The translations under genes and the position numbers were made by a program. A stretch of DNA of 64,000 nt from an uncultured Bacteroidia bacterium (lineage in GTDB: Bacteria > Bacteroidota > Bacteroidia > Bacteroidales > UBA932). The notes below the pieces were generated by a model, which saw nothing but the letters and a program-made list of their open reading frames with translations, made no database searches and had not been told where the DNA came from. Positions 52,655 to 61,318 of the stretch are shown here, piece by piece (the stretch's first letter is position 1; the number at the start of each line of letters is the position of its first letter). Location: NCBI GenBank assembly GCA_902798975.1, contig CADBYT010000008.1, positions 1-64,000 on the forward strand. Direction: 5' to 3'.

Positions 52655-53113
52655 ATGAACAACGGAAAGTTCATCGACACGGTCAAGAATGGAACTTACA
52701 TCGAAGAGTTGTTTCATTATCTCCATCGAGCAGGGTTTGTCGCCTTTGAAAAACGGGATGCCTGTAGTGTGTGGAGCAAAGGCGGTGAGTTTATCTCCAG
52801 TTCCTTGGCACCGGTAAAGCCGTATTCCACAGCATTCTTGCCCAGATATTCTCGGATGTCAAGGCCGGGAGGGCATATATATGTGCGGAAGGCGCCCGCG
52901 TGGATTTCACCGAAACCTCAGCGTCTTTCGGATTCACGAGCAATCCCTGGTACGTCCGTGCCGTCCTCGCATTCTGACCTGTCGGGCCGTTCGACCAGCC
53001 CTTCTTGCGGCAACATCGTGCTGAGCGGTGCTACCATTATGCCCCAGGGCGGCAAGTTTTCTGCCAGTGCCCGAAAATATCAGGAGCGGCAGACAAAGGA
53101 AGAAGCTCGCTGA
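52655..53113 (+). pseudogene. Hypothetical or broken gene
   Basis: An open frame of 152 codons. Its first ~45 residues (MNNGKFIDTVKNGTYIEELF, HYLHRAGFVAFEKRDACSVW) look coding. The rest is basic and low-complexity, while another frame from about 52797 to 52977 reads plausibly protein-like (TGKAVFHSILAQIFSDVKAG..TSNPWYVRAVLAF, then stop). The last words resemble the C-terminus of Fibrobacter-paralogous/DUF1566-type proteins. I suspect a frameshift near 52790, but cannot name the family. It ends at a shared terminator. Confidence 0.35.
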
Positions 53114-53135
53114 TTTTCAGCGAGCTTCTATTTTT
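53102..53135. terminator. Terminator with 12-bp perfect stem, shared by convergent genes
   Basis: GAAGCTCGCTGA-TTT-TCAGCGAGCTTC then TATTTTT. It overlaps the last codons of the AMP-ligase gene on the minus strand. Confidence 0.8.
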
Positions 53136-54825
53136 CGCAGAAATCTACGGGAGAGCAGGTTCCGTTCCGGATGGTACGGTAGCCGGTGAGCAGGTTGCTG
53201 TAATAAATGCGGTCGGTTTTCCCAACCAGGTTGGACCTTAACTGGCCGCGCTCCGTCCGGTAGCCCTCCAGGCGAAGCCCGGCGGGGAGGAAAGCGGAGA
53301 CCCTGGCGTCCACGCGGCAGAGCACGTCTTCTTCCGTATCCGGAATGTCATCTTCCAACACCAGATGTGCCACCAGCGGACCGTTCTTCGTTTCCAACTG
53401 GCATACCAGGGCATTTTTCACGGCCGGGTCTTCGCGCAGCAGATTGGCGATGTCAAACAGATACACTTTCTCTCCGCCCGGCGCCAACAGGTGCTGGCTC
53501 ATGCGGCCATACACAAAGAGCTTGCCGCGCTCGTCCAGTTCTCCGCAGTCTTCGGTGAGGAGCCAGCCGTCTTTCAATTTGGCCTGCGTGTATTCCGGAT
53601 CGTTGATGTAGCCGGTGGTCATAGAATCCGTTTTGATCCGGATTTCTCCACGCTCTCCATAGCCCAGCTCATTTCCGTCCGGGTCAAAAACGCCCACCGT
53701 AACGCCCGGGAAGGGATACCCTACATCTACGGCGGCCCGGGAATAGTTTTTGTCAAAACATCCCGGCGTATAGTCCACCGTAGATACGGAGAAAGTTTCA
53801 CTGAGCCCATAGCCCGAGGTAAGTGCCACCGGACTGCCACAGGCCTCCATGACTTCGTTGATATGCTGAAGCGCCTGCGGCGTGCAGCCCTCGCCGCCCA
53901 TCACCGGAAAGCGGAAGAAACTCAGGTCCGGTCGCTTTCCCTTTCGGATAAGCCGGTCGATATGATCAAACAACTGCACCCAGACCGGCCCCGGCGTGAG
54001 GATAACCTGCGGCCGGATGGTCAGGATATTCCTGATGAGCCTCCGGATGGAAAGGCGCGGGTCCAGATACACGGTCATGCCGCGTTGCAGGGGCGCCAGC
54101 ACCAGCACAAAAAAACCGGTACACACAAAAGGCGGCAGCGGACAATAGGAACTTGTCCCCTCGCGGAAAGGCTCTCCATTCAGGTTGAATGCCAGCGCAT
54201 TCCGGAACATGGCAATCATGGCCTCGTCGCTCATGCCGATCTGGTGCGCAGCCCCGCCTTTGCCCGATGTGCCGGAAGAGCAGAATATGTAGGTGGTTTT
54301 CCCGGCTACGGCAGGCGCCTCCAGCGGACCGTCATAGCTGCCGAAGCGCCGGATGGCGGCTTTTTTCGTCAGATACTTGTGCCTGTGAAAACACATGGAA
54401 GGCAGGACCGGGATAAGCACCACATGCTCGAATTGTTCGCGTGCAAGGACTTTCCGGATACCCTTTTCCAGGCCGCCGAACACGAAGGCGGCGCGACAAC
54501 CGCCCACCATGGTCTCCAGAGCTTCCGGAGACACCATCAGGTTGGGGATATTGGCGGTTACTCCCGTCATGTTGGCGGCCAGCATGATGTAGATGAACTC
54601 CGGCAGGGATGGTCCGAACAGAAGGAGTTCGTCTCCCTCCTTCAGCCCCATGCCCTTGATGACACGGCCCCACAGGTGCACCTGCTCCACAAACGCCGTG
54701 CGGCTGACCCGGCGTCCGAAACAGACAAGGGCGTCATGCCGGTCCCCGTCGGAAAGAAGGCTGCGCTCCAGGAATTTCCATAGCGTTTCCTCAGAAGGAA
54801 GAAGTATGTTCTTCAGCTCGCTCAC
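53128..54825 (-). CDS. AMP-forming acyl/aryl ligase (ANL superfamily)
   Basis: A 565-residue adenylate-forming enzyme. The phosphate-binding loop is FCSSGTSGKGG (a variant of the usual TSGTTGxPKG), GYGLSETFSV matches motif A5, and the C-terminal RSNLVGKTDRIYYS keeps the A10 lysine. The usual GRKDD motif is degenerate (GRMSQHLLAPGGEKVYLFDI). It is thus an active but unusual acid-activating enzyme, producing an acyl-AMP and perhaps a thioester. It is the last gene of a four-gene minus-strand operon with an alpha/beta hydrolase and two kinases, 6 bp after the hydrolase. The 3' end overlaps a terminator and an att-like repeat. Confidence 0.75.
   Translation of the reverse strand: MSELKNILLPSEETLWKFLERSLLSDGDRHDALVCFGRRVSRTAFVEQVHLWGRVIKGMGLKEGDELLLFGPSLPEFIYIMLAANMTGVTANIPNLMVSPEALETMVGGCRAAFVFGGLEKGIRKVLAREQFEHVVLIPVLPSMCFHRHKYLTKKAAIRRFGSYDGPLEAPAVAGKTTYIFCSSGTSGKGGAAHQIGMSDEAMIAMFRNALAFNLNGEPFREGTSSYCPLPPFVCTGFFVLVLAPLQRGMTVYLDPRLSIRRLIRNILTIRPQVILTPGPVWVQLFDHIDRLIRKGKRPDLSFFRFPVMGGEGCTPQALQHINEVMEACGSPVALTSGYGLSETFSVSTVDYTPGCFDKNYSRAAVDVGYPFPGVTVGVFDPDGNELGYGERGEIRIKTDSMTTGYINDPEYTQAKLKDGWLLTEDCGELDERGKLFVYGRMSQHLLAPGGEKVYLFDIANLLREDPAVKNALVCQLETKNGPLVAHLVLEDDIPDTEEDVLCRVDARVSAFLPAGLRLEGYRTERGQLRSNLVGKTDRIYYSNLLTGYRTIRNGTCSPVDFCEK
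53136..53149 (+). repeat. att-like 14-bp direct repeat, right
   Basis: CGCAGAAATCTACG, same orientation as 48518-48531. It lies within the last codons of the AMP-ligase gene. Confidence 0.45.
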
Positions 54826-54831
54826 GGGTGT

Positions 54832-56271
54832 TTATTTAACGGATTTGCACAGCGCCCGCATGTCTTCGGGGTTCTCTTTAAGAGCCATGTAGATCTGTAT
54901 CAGGAAGGCAATGACCAGATGCGACATCATGCCCCCGGTGGGGATGAAGCCGGGCAAAGGGAAGGACAGCATATGGACATTGGGGTTCTTCCCCTGATTG
55001 CTGACGGTACGGTATAGCTTGTAGGCCATATCGTAGGGCATCATGTCGTCTTTCGGACAGTGGGCCAGATACACGGGATGCTGCGGAGTCCAGTCGTCCA
55101 GATTGTTGTATTTTTTGACACAGGACAGCCAGGCGAGGATTTTGGGACAGTTCAAGTCCACCTTCCCATCCTCCGTGAGCATATCCGGCGCGACCACCTG
55201 GTCAAAAGAGGATATCTGTTTTATGACGGGATCCGTTACCTGCGAACAGGAATAATTGACGGCATCCAAGAAAGAAATGTCACGGCCGTCCACGCGGTAT
55301 TTTTTTTCGGTATACCACGCAGGGACAAAGTCTTCGGGCCTGTACCCGCCCATTTGCTCCGGGGAGAATGCCTGGAAATACCCCACCAGGGCGATTATCT
55401 CGATGGAAAGGTATTCCGGACGCTGGTACTCGATCCTGGTCATTTCCATCGAGTCGACGGCCGCTTCCGCGGCGAAGGTGGACCGCAGCCGCAAGGTATC
55501 TTTGAACCACTGCGGGGCCCCGGTATCGTACCATTTTGCAAATTGCAGGGCGGGCAGGGCGCCTTGCGAACTGCCCCAATTGGTGGTGTATCCCTCAGGC
55601 GCAAGGGTAACGCCGTGTTGCCGCATGAGCTCCAGCGCGGCAACGGTGCAGTCGGCAAGTTGCCGGGCCATATGGACGGACGATCCCCCGCCATCCGTTT
55701 CTATTCCGTAGTTGACCCCCCACTTCTGAAGGTCCGGCTCAATGACGGCGGAATCCCACAGGACTTTGAGCGGCATGTACATCAGACTCCGGGACGGAGC
55801 CCACTCCTTGTCCAGGAGCGCCTGATGTGTATGGAGCGAGATGGTTTTCACCTGATGGGGCGTACCTTCCTCTTTGTTGCCCAGGAAAGTGACCCGGCCG
55901 GACATCTCTATTTCCCGCCCGTCTACAGTCTGGCTGCGGTAGGTAAACGTATAGCTCCGGATTTCCCAGCAGCGCCTGGAAAACAAGCTGCGCCCGCACT
56001 CCTTCGCAAATCGCATGTCCAGCCTGGGAAGATGAGAATACACTTTTGCCTTGATCAGGGCATGGAGCCATGAAAGGGCTCTGGGCTCGACACCCGCCAC
56101 CAGCGATGTGAAAGAAGGAGTTCCCAAAGCTTCGACGAATTCGTCGGGCGCAAAAAGTTTCTCGCTGAGGACGCTTACCAGACTTTGTCCGGAGAGGGTC
56201 CATTGCTCCATACGGGAGACAGTCATTCCTTGTCTGATGCCGTTGTTCATCGGGAGATTGTAGTTATTCAT
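54832..56271 (-). CDS. Alpha/beta hydrolase (lipase/esterase-like)
   Basis: A 479-residue protein with the catalytic set of the alpha/beta-hydrolase fold: nucleophile elbow NWGSSQGALPALQFA (GxSxG), acid in HCPKDDMMPYDMA, and base in GGMMSHLVIAF. The layout resembles the secretory-lipase-like hydrolases (PF03583-like). There is no clear signal peptide, so it is probably cytoplasmic. Its ATG overlaps the upstream kinase stop (ATGA at 56268-56271), so it is co-translated. Natural substrate unknown. Confidence 0.7.
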   Translation of the reverse strand: MNNYNLPMNNGIRQGMTVSRMEQWTLSGQSLVSVLSEKLFAPDEFVEALGTPSFTSLVAGVEPRALSWLHALIKAKVYSHLPRLDMRFAKECGRSLFSRRCWEIRSYTFTYRSQTVDGREIEMSGRVTFLGNKEEGTPHQVKTISLHTHQALLDKEWAPSRSLMYMPLKVLWDSAVIEPDLQKWGVNYGIETDGGGSSVHMARQLADCTVAALELMRQHGVTLAPEGYTTNWGSSQGALPALQFAKWYDTGAPQWFKDTLRLRSTFAAEAAVDSMEMTRIEYQRPEYLSIEIIALVGYFQAFSPEQMGGYRPEDFVPAWYTEKKYRVDGRDISFLDAVNYSCSQVTDPVIKQISSFDQVVAPDMLTEDGKVDLNCPKILAWLSCVKKYNNLDDWTPQHPVYLAHCPKDDMMPYDMAYKLYRTVSNQGKNPNVHMLSFPLPGFIPTGGMMSHLVIAFLIQIYMALKENPEDMRALCKSVK

Positions 56272-57134
56272 CTTTTAACATTCTGCTCCATGGCGAGTGT
56301 CTTTTCGATAATCTGGAAACTACTCTCCGGAAGGGTGGTGTGGTAGGCCATATCGTACACGTAAGGCACCTTGACGGCGTAGAACGAAATGAGACGCCTG
56401 GTGTACGCTTCCAGCTCCTGGGGATCGGTCGTACCCAGATAGGCCGGGAGGAAGATATTCCAGTGTTGTCCCAATTGCTCCGGTTTGAGGTGAAAAAGAT
56501 TATCGGCGCGTTCCTCACTCATCCGGCGGCCCATGATCCACATGATGCACAGGTCCCATTCCGGAACTCCGTAGCTGAACTCGCCCACATCGATCCACAG
56601 CGTACGGTATCCGTCCGTGATGATGTTGCCGATCTGGAGGTCTCCGTGCAGGCAGGTGGGCGTGTCCGCCACCTGCTCCAGGAAGGCCAGGGAGCGCTGC
56701 CTGTACGCCTCCGGAACGAGGTTTTTCTCCTGATAGAAGCGGGTGAGCACTTCCTTGTAGGAACGCAGGCGGCCCGTATCGGCCGGCGTCGCATGGAGTT
56801 TCCGGGCCAGACTGGCGAAAGTGAGTGAGATTTCCTGCAGCCGTTCCGGTTCCTGCGAGATGATACGGGTGAAGGAGCGCTTGTCCTTGACGAATTCGTA
56901 TTCGGCTCCGTAGCGCTCTCCGTCGGTCACAAGACGGTAAGGTTCCGGCGTGGGAATACCCAGTTCGAACACGGTGCGGGCGGTCAGGAATTCCTCCCTG
57001 GCCCGGTCGGCCTCGAAACCGGGATTGTAGAGTTTGGCCAGGGTTTTCCCGTCCTTGTGGGTATAGGAGACGGCCGTTCCTCCCTCTCCGCTCCGGATAT
57101 AGTCGTCCAAATTGATTAACTCATAATTGTTCAT
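56268..57134 (-). CDS. Choline/aminoglycoside-kinase-like phosphotransferase, TIGR02172-like
   Basis: A 288-residue kinase of the APH/choline-kinase fold. The N-lobe has GGTAVSYTHKDGKTLAKLYN (ATP-binding strand and Lys), the catalytic loop CLHGDLQIGNIITD (HGDxxxxN), and the metal-binding LWIDVGEFSYG (IDxG). It matches the Fibrobacter-type paralogous family TIGR02172 in length and motifs. It phosphorylates a small hydroxylated compound of unknown identity. It is one of two adjacent members. Confidence 0.8.
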   Translation of the reverse strand: MNNYELINLDDYIRSGEGGTAVSYTHKDGKTLAKLYNPGFEADRAREEFLTARTVFELGIPTPEPYRLVTDGERYGAEYEFVKDKRSFTRIISQEPERLQEISLTFASLARKLHATPADTGRLRSYKEVLTRFYQEKNLVPEAYRQRSLAFLEQVADTPTCLHGDLQIGNIITDGYRTLWIDVGEFSYGVPEWDLCIMWIMGRRMSEERADNLFHLKPEQLGQHWNIFLPAYLGTTDPQELEAYTRRLISFYAVKVPYVYDMAYHTTLPESSFQIIEKTLAMEQNVKR

Positions 57135-57156
57135 GACTGTTTAACGGTATTATTGG

Positions 57157-58017
57157 TTATGTTCGGGACAAGGTATTCTCGATCCAGGTCCTGAGGAAAT
57201 CCAGCAGGGCCGGATTCTCTCTGGTGTGGAGATGGAAAGTGCGGATGACATCCAGCACGGCATAAGGAAGCAGCATGTGGTTGAGCGCCTCCACGTCGTC
57301 GGAGCCCGTGTAGGCACAGGCAAAAGCGTTCCAGAATCCGATCATCTGCTCCCGGCTCATGTGCGTGAGATCCTGTACCTGGGGGATTGCGCTGTCCTCC
57401 ACCATCATCTTGTACAGGTGCGCCAGGTCCATCATGTACCAGCCCTGCGCCAACCATCCCAGGTCTATCCAGTAGAGTTTCTCTCCGGCCAGGAGAAGAT
57501 TGCCCGGCTGAAAATCCCCGTGCAGGCAGGTCCGCTCATCCGGCATGGCCCGGACCACGGATGTCAACTGCTCCCGCCGGCCGGCCGTGACCAGCGGCGA
57601 AGCGGCCAGCGCCTGCAGCAGAAGATCTTTCATGGAGGGGACATATGCACTGACTTCGACAGGGGTGCTGTGCAGCATGTGGCCGTATTCGGCCATCATC
57701 GCGGCAAATCCCGGAATGTGCTCCGGATGGTCCGCGCAGAGTCGGGAAACAGATTGCTTGCCCTCAATGGACTGGCAGAGGTATCCGTGATCCGCACCGT
57801 CCCGCACGATTTCATACATCCGGGGTGTCGGGAGGCCGATTTCATAGGCAGTCTTCGCCGCATGGAACTCCTGCTCTACCTTGCAGGCGGAGCCCATTTC
57901 CCTCCGGACCAGTTTGAGCATGACGCCGGGATGCGCGTCGGACACGAACGCCTGCCCGTTATAGCCTTCTCCCACCTGTGTCCATTCAGATAGTGTTACC
58001 TGTGGATAGTTCATCAT
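57157..58017 (-). CDS. Choline/aminoglycoside-kinase-like phosphotransferase, TIGR02172-like (second copy)
   Basis: A 286-residue relative of the kinase next to it, with VMLKLVRREMG (ATP-binding Lys), CLHGDFQPGNLLLAG (catalytic loop) and LYWIDLGWLAQG (metal-binding). It lacks a membrane segment. Distinct enough in the substrate-binding C-lobe to suggest a different specificity. It is the first gene of the operon; a -7 box (TATATTTG, 58020-58027) is just before the start, which could be either of two adjacent ATGs (58017 or 58014). Confidence 0.8.
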   Translation of the reverse strand: MMNYPQVTLSEWTQVGEGYNGQAFVSDAHPGVMLKLVRREMGSACKVEQEFHAAKTAYEIGLPTPRMYEIVRDGADHGYLCQSIEGKQSVSRLCADHPEHIPGFAAMMAEYGHMLHSTPVEVSAYVPSMKDLLLQALAASPLVTAGRREQLTSVVRAMPDERTCLHGDFQPGNLLLAGEKLYWIDLGWLAQGWYMMDLAHLYKMMVEDSAIPQVQDLTHMSREQMIGFWNAFACAYTGSDDVEALNHMLLPYAVLDVIRTFHLHTRENPALLDFLRTWIENTLSRT

Positions 58018-58019
58018 GG

Positions 58020-58047
58020 CAAATATAACTTTTTTTTCGTATTTTTG
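58020..58047. promoter_or_regulatory. Back-to-back -7 boxes of divergent operons
   Basis: 58020-58027 reads TATATTTG on the minus strand for the kinase/ligase operon. 58040-58047 reads TATTTTTG on the plus strand for the transporter operon. The two -7 boxes are 12 bp apart, so the two promoters overlap and may compete. Confidence 0.5.
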
Positions 58048-58055
58048 AGAAGATT

Positions 58056-58766
58056 ATGCATGCAGCCGCCGCCATATTCGGACAGCTCATAAGCATCCGC
58101 GAAAGCATCGTTTCCAACCTGTTGACGGAAGACCGGTGGAAGATGATGCTGGAAGGGCTTGGCGTGACCCTGGAGATTTCGCTGCTTTCCCTGCTGCTCG
58201 CCACGCTCCTCGGCGCACTCATCTGCAGCCTCCGGATGAGCCGCAGCAAGGCGGTCTCCGGCGCCGCCCGGATCTATATCGAGCTGATGCGCAGCCTCCC
58301 CCTGCTGCTCCTGCTCCTGGTGATGTTCTACCTCGTGTTCGCCTCGTCCGGGCTGGGCAAGATCCACATCGCGGTGCTGTGCTTCTCCCTGTATTTCGGG
58401 GCGTACATCAGCGAAATCTTCCGCTCCGGCATCGAGGGCGTGGACAAAGGGCAATGGGAAGCCGGCGCCGCGCTGGGCATGGGCAAGGGCCTGGTACTGC
58501 GCAAGATCGTCCTGCCCCAGATGCTGCTCCGCATCCTGCCGGTCTACAAAAACCAGATGACCGCCCTCATCAAAGCCACCTCCATCGTCGGCTACGTGTC
58601 CGTCATGGACCTCACCAAGGCCAGCGACGTCATCCGTTCCCGGACCTTCGACGCCTTCTTCCCGCTGCTGCTGACGGCGCTCGTCTACCTGCTGCTCTCC
58701 TGGCTTTTCGGCCTGGCCGTGGACGCCCTGCAGAAACGTCTGACCCCCAAAGCCCGCACGAGATGA
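58056..58766 (+). CDS. Polar amino-acid ABC transporter permease
   Basis: A 236-residue inner-membrane permease (HisM/GlnP type) with about five helices. The EAA-loop-like region GQWEAGAALGMGKGLVLRKI, VLPQMLLRILP contacts the ATPase, and the N-terminal transport domain starts GLGVTLEISLLSLLLATLLG. It is clearly a paralogue of the permease part of the next gene, which it overlaps by 4 bp (ATGA). Confidence 0.88.
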   Translation: MHAAAAIFGQLISIRESIVSNLLTEDRWKMMLEGLGVTLEISLLSLLLATLLGALICSLRMSRSKAVSGAARIYIELMRSLPLLLLLLVMFYLVFASSGLGKIHIAVLCFSLYFGAYISEIFRSGIEGVDKGQWEAGAALGMGKGLVLRKIVLPQMLLRILPVYKNQMTALIKATSIVGYVSVMDLTKASDVIRSRTFDAFFPLLLTALVYLLLSWLFGLAVDALQKRLTPKARTR

Positions 58767-60235
58767 GAGGACTCCGGACCATCCTGCTGCTGTCGCTGCT
58801 CCTGTCGGCCTGTTCCGGCAGGCAAGCGGTCCCGGATGCCCTGCCCAGCTGCCTGGAAGAACTGGAAGGGCACACGGTGGCCGTGGCCGGCGGCAGCTCC
58901 ACGGACCTGCTCTTGTCGCAGTACGAGGGCATCGACCTGATGCGGATCAGCATCGGCGACATGCCGGTAGCGGTGAAGAGCGGCCGGGCGGAGTTCGCCA
59001 TGATGCAGGAAATCCAGTACGACGCCAACCAGCTGGATGCGCAGGGCTTCAGGAAGTGTTTCAACGGCATCCTGAAGGGACTTTCCGCCCTGGCCTTCCG
59101 CCAGGATGACGTCCGGATATGCGAAGATTTCAACAGTTTCCTGCGGGAAATGCGCGCCAGCGGGGAATATGACCGCTGGTACGGCAACTGGATCCATCAG
59201 CTGGATTCGATGGTGGTGGAGACGGAAAAGATGCCGGCTCCCCGCGATGGGAAGAAAATCACCGTCGGCATCACCCTCGTGTTCCCCTATATCTTTATCC
59301 GCAACGACAGCCTCTCCGGGATGGAAATCGACCTGTTCAACCGCTTCTGCCGCAGCAAGGGTTACTCTCCCGAATACACTATCGTGCAGTTCCCCGCCCT
59401 CATCCCGTCGCTGAACGCCAATAAGATCGACGTCATCCTTTCCCATATCATGGTGACCCCGGAACGCGCCCGGCAGGTTCTCTTCTCGGACGAATACCTG
59501 GAAGGGAGCCAATGCTGCTTCGGCCTGAATCCCGAATGGGAAAGCGCCGCCCGCCCCGGCTTCTGGACGCGCACCCGGGAGAGCTTCCGGCAGAACCTGC
59601 TCGAAGAGGACCGCTGGAAGCTGCTGGCCGGCGGCCTTGCGGTCACCCTGGAGCTCTCGCTGCTTTCGCTGTTGCTCGCCATCCTGCTCGGCGCTCTGCT
59701 GTGCTATCTGCGCATGCGGCCCAGCGCGGCGGTGAGTGGCACGACCCGCGTCTTCGTGGACATGGTCCGCGGCATTCCCGTCCTGGTCATCCTCATGATC
59801 ATGTTCTATGTCATCTTCGCCAGCGTGCAGCTGTCGGGGGTGACGGTGGCCGTATTCAGCTTCGGACTGTTCTACGGGGCGTGCTTCAGCGAGGTCTTCC
59901 GGACCGGCATGTTGAGCGTGGACCGCGGCCAGTGGGAAGCGGGCGCGGCCATGGGACTGAACAGGATGCAGGTATTCCGCCTCATCGCCTTCCCCCAGGC
60001 ACTCAAACGCATCGTGCCCGTGTTCAAGGGAGATGTGGTGTCCCTGATCAAGAACACGTCCATCGTGGGGTACGTGGCGGTCCTGGATCTGACCTGCGCG
60101 GGCGACATCATCCGCACCCGCACGCTGGATGCGTTCTTTCCGCTCATCCTCGTTTCCATCATCTACATCCTCCTGTCCCGTCTCAGCGGCCACCTTCTGG
60201 ATGCGCTGGACAGGAAACTCAATCCGTCAAAATAA
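58763..60235 (+). CDS. Fused substrate-binding / ABC permease lipoprotein with reordered substrate-binding halves
   Basis: A 490-residue fusion. Signal to lipobox Cys17 (MRGLRTILLLSLLLSAC). Residues ~33-144 resemble the second half of an SBP_bac_3 domain (LEELEGHTVAVAGGSSTDLL, then the closing FREMRASGEYDRWYGNW-type helix near 124-143). Residues ~164-254 resemble the first half (KKITVGITLVFPYIF, LNANKIDVILSHIMVTPERA, FSDEYLEGS). The order is thus swapped relative to the normal family. A permease of about 210 residues follows (EEDRWKLLAGGLAVTLELSL), with loop GQWEAGAAMGLNRMQVFRLI. It probably binds and imports a polar amino acid, working with the preceding permease and the next ATPase. Confidence 0.82.
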   Translation: MRGLRTILLLSLLLSACSGRQAVPDALPSCLEELEGHTVAVAGGSSTDLLLSQYEGIDLMRISIGDMPVAVKSGRAEFAMMQEIQYDANQLDAQGFRKCFNGILKGLSALAFRQDDVRICEDFNSFLREMRASGEYDRWYGNWIHQLDSMVVETEKMPAPRDGKKITVGITLVFPYIFIRNDSLSGMEIDLFNRFCRSKGYSPEYTIVQFPALIPSLNANKIDVILSHIMVTPERARQVLFSDEYLEGSQCCFGLNPEWESAARPGFWTRTRESFRQNLLEEDRWKLLAGGLAVTLELSLLSLLLAILLGALLCYLRMRPSAAVSGTTRVFVDMVRGIPVLVILMIMFYVIFASVQLSGVTVAVFSFGLFYGACFSEVFRTGMLSVDRGQWEAGAAMGLNRMQVFRLIAFPQALKRIVPVFKGDVVSLIKNTSIVGYVAVLDLTCAGDIIRTRTLDAFFPLILVSIIYILLSRLSGHLLDALDRKLNPSK

Positions 60236-60241
60236 GCTGCC

Positions 60242-61318
60242 ATGATAAGCGTCAAGCATTTAAGCAAGGTTTTCAAGAACGGTGACAAGGAACTCACGGT
60301 CCTGCGCGACGTCAACTGCGAGATCGGCAAAGGAGAGGTCATCGGCATCATCGGCCCGTCCGGCACCGGCAAGAGCACCTTCCTGCGCTGTCTCAACCGG
60401 CTGGAAGAGCCCAGCGGAGGACGGATCGAGATCGACGGGATCGATATCCTGGACCGCAAGGCCGACGTGAACCTGCTCCGCCGCAAGATGGGCATGGTGT
60501 TCCAGAATTTCAACCTGTTCCACCACCTGACCATCCTGGACAACATCACCCTCTGTCCGCGCACCCTGCTGGGCAAGAGCCGCGAGGAGGCCGAGGCCCG
60601 GGCGATGGAATTGTTGCAGCTGGTCGGCCTGTACGACAAGGCCGGGAGCCTGCCCGGCGAACTGTCCGGCGGACAGAAGCAGCGGGCCGCCATTGCGCGC
60701 TGCCTGGCCATGGACCCGGAGATTATCCTTTTCGACGAGCCCACCTCCGCCCTGGATCCCACGATGGTCAGCGAAGTGCTGGTAGTCATCCGCCGCCTTG
60801 CGAGCCAGGGCATGACCATGGCCATCGTCAGCCACGAGATGCAGTTCGTGCGCAGCGTCAGCACCCGCATCTTCTTCATGAACGAAGGCGTCATCTACGA
60901 AGAGGGCACCCCGGAACAGATCTTCGAGCACCCGCTGCGCCCCGCGACCATCTCCTTCATCAACCGCATCCGCACCCTCGAGTTCCATCTGGCCGACAAA
61001 CATTTCGACCTGTACGGCATGTTCGGCGAGGTGGGCGTCTTCTGCAACAAATACGGCCTGGGCAACGACATGCTGACGAAAGTCCAGCACGTCATGGAAG
61101 AGATGCTGTTCGAAATCCTGCCTTTCGGCGGCCCCGTCACGCTCACGCTCGACTACAGCGAGAAAGATTTCACCCTGCGCCTGGAATTCGTGCAGGAAAA
61201 CTGCACCCAGCCCGTCCTGGAGCAGCTCCCGGATGAATTTATCCCGCTCCGACTTGTGCAGGGCATGTGTAGTTCCCTGCGCGAAACCGAAGCGGGAAAG
61301 ATTCTCGTGGAAATGTGA
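60242..61318 (+). CDS. Amino-acid ABC transporter ATPase with C-terminal extension
   Basis: A 358-residue ATPase. The first ~245 residues are a standard GlnQ: Walker A GPSGTGKST (38-46), Q-loop FQNFNLF, signature LSGGQKQ (141-147), Walker B IILFDEPTSALDP, H-loop VSHEMQ. About 110 extra C-terminal residues (from EFHLADKHFDLYGM) follow, including VMEEMLFEILP and VTLTLDYSEKDFTLRLEF, which look like a helix and strands in the order of a GHKL (HATPase-type) domain. GlnQ is normally ~240-250 residues. Start is 6 bp after the permease stop. Stop abuts the next gene's stop, with zero spacer. Confidence 0.88.
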   Translation: MISVKHLSKVFKNGDKELTVLRDVNCEIGKGEVIGIIGPSGTGKSTFLRCLNRLEEPSGGRIEIDGIDILDRKADVNLLRRKMGMVFQNFNLFHHLTILDNITLCPRTLLGKSREEAEARAMELLQLVGLYDKAGSLPGELSGGQKQRAAIARCLAMDPEIILFDEPTSALDPTMVSEVLVVIRRLASQGMTMAIVSHEMQFVRSVSTRIFFMNEGVIYEEGTPEQIFEHPLRPATISFINRIRTLEFHLADKHFDLYGMFGEVGVFCNKYGLGNDMLTKVQHVMEEMLFEILPFGGPVTLTLDYSEKDFTLRLEFVQENCTQPVLEQLPDEFIPLRLVQGMCSSLRETEAGKILVEM

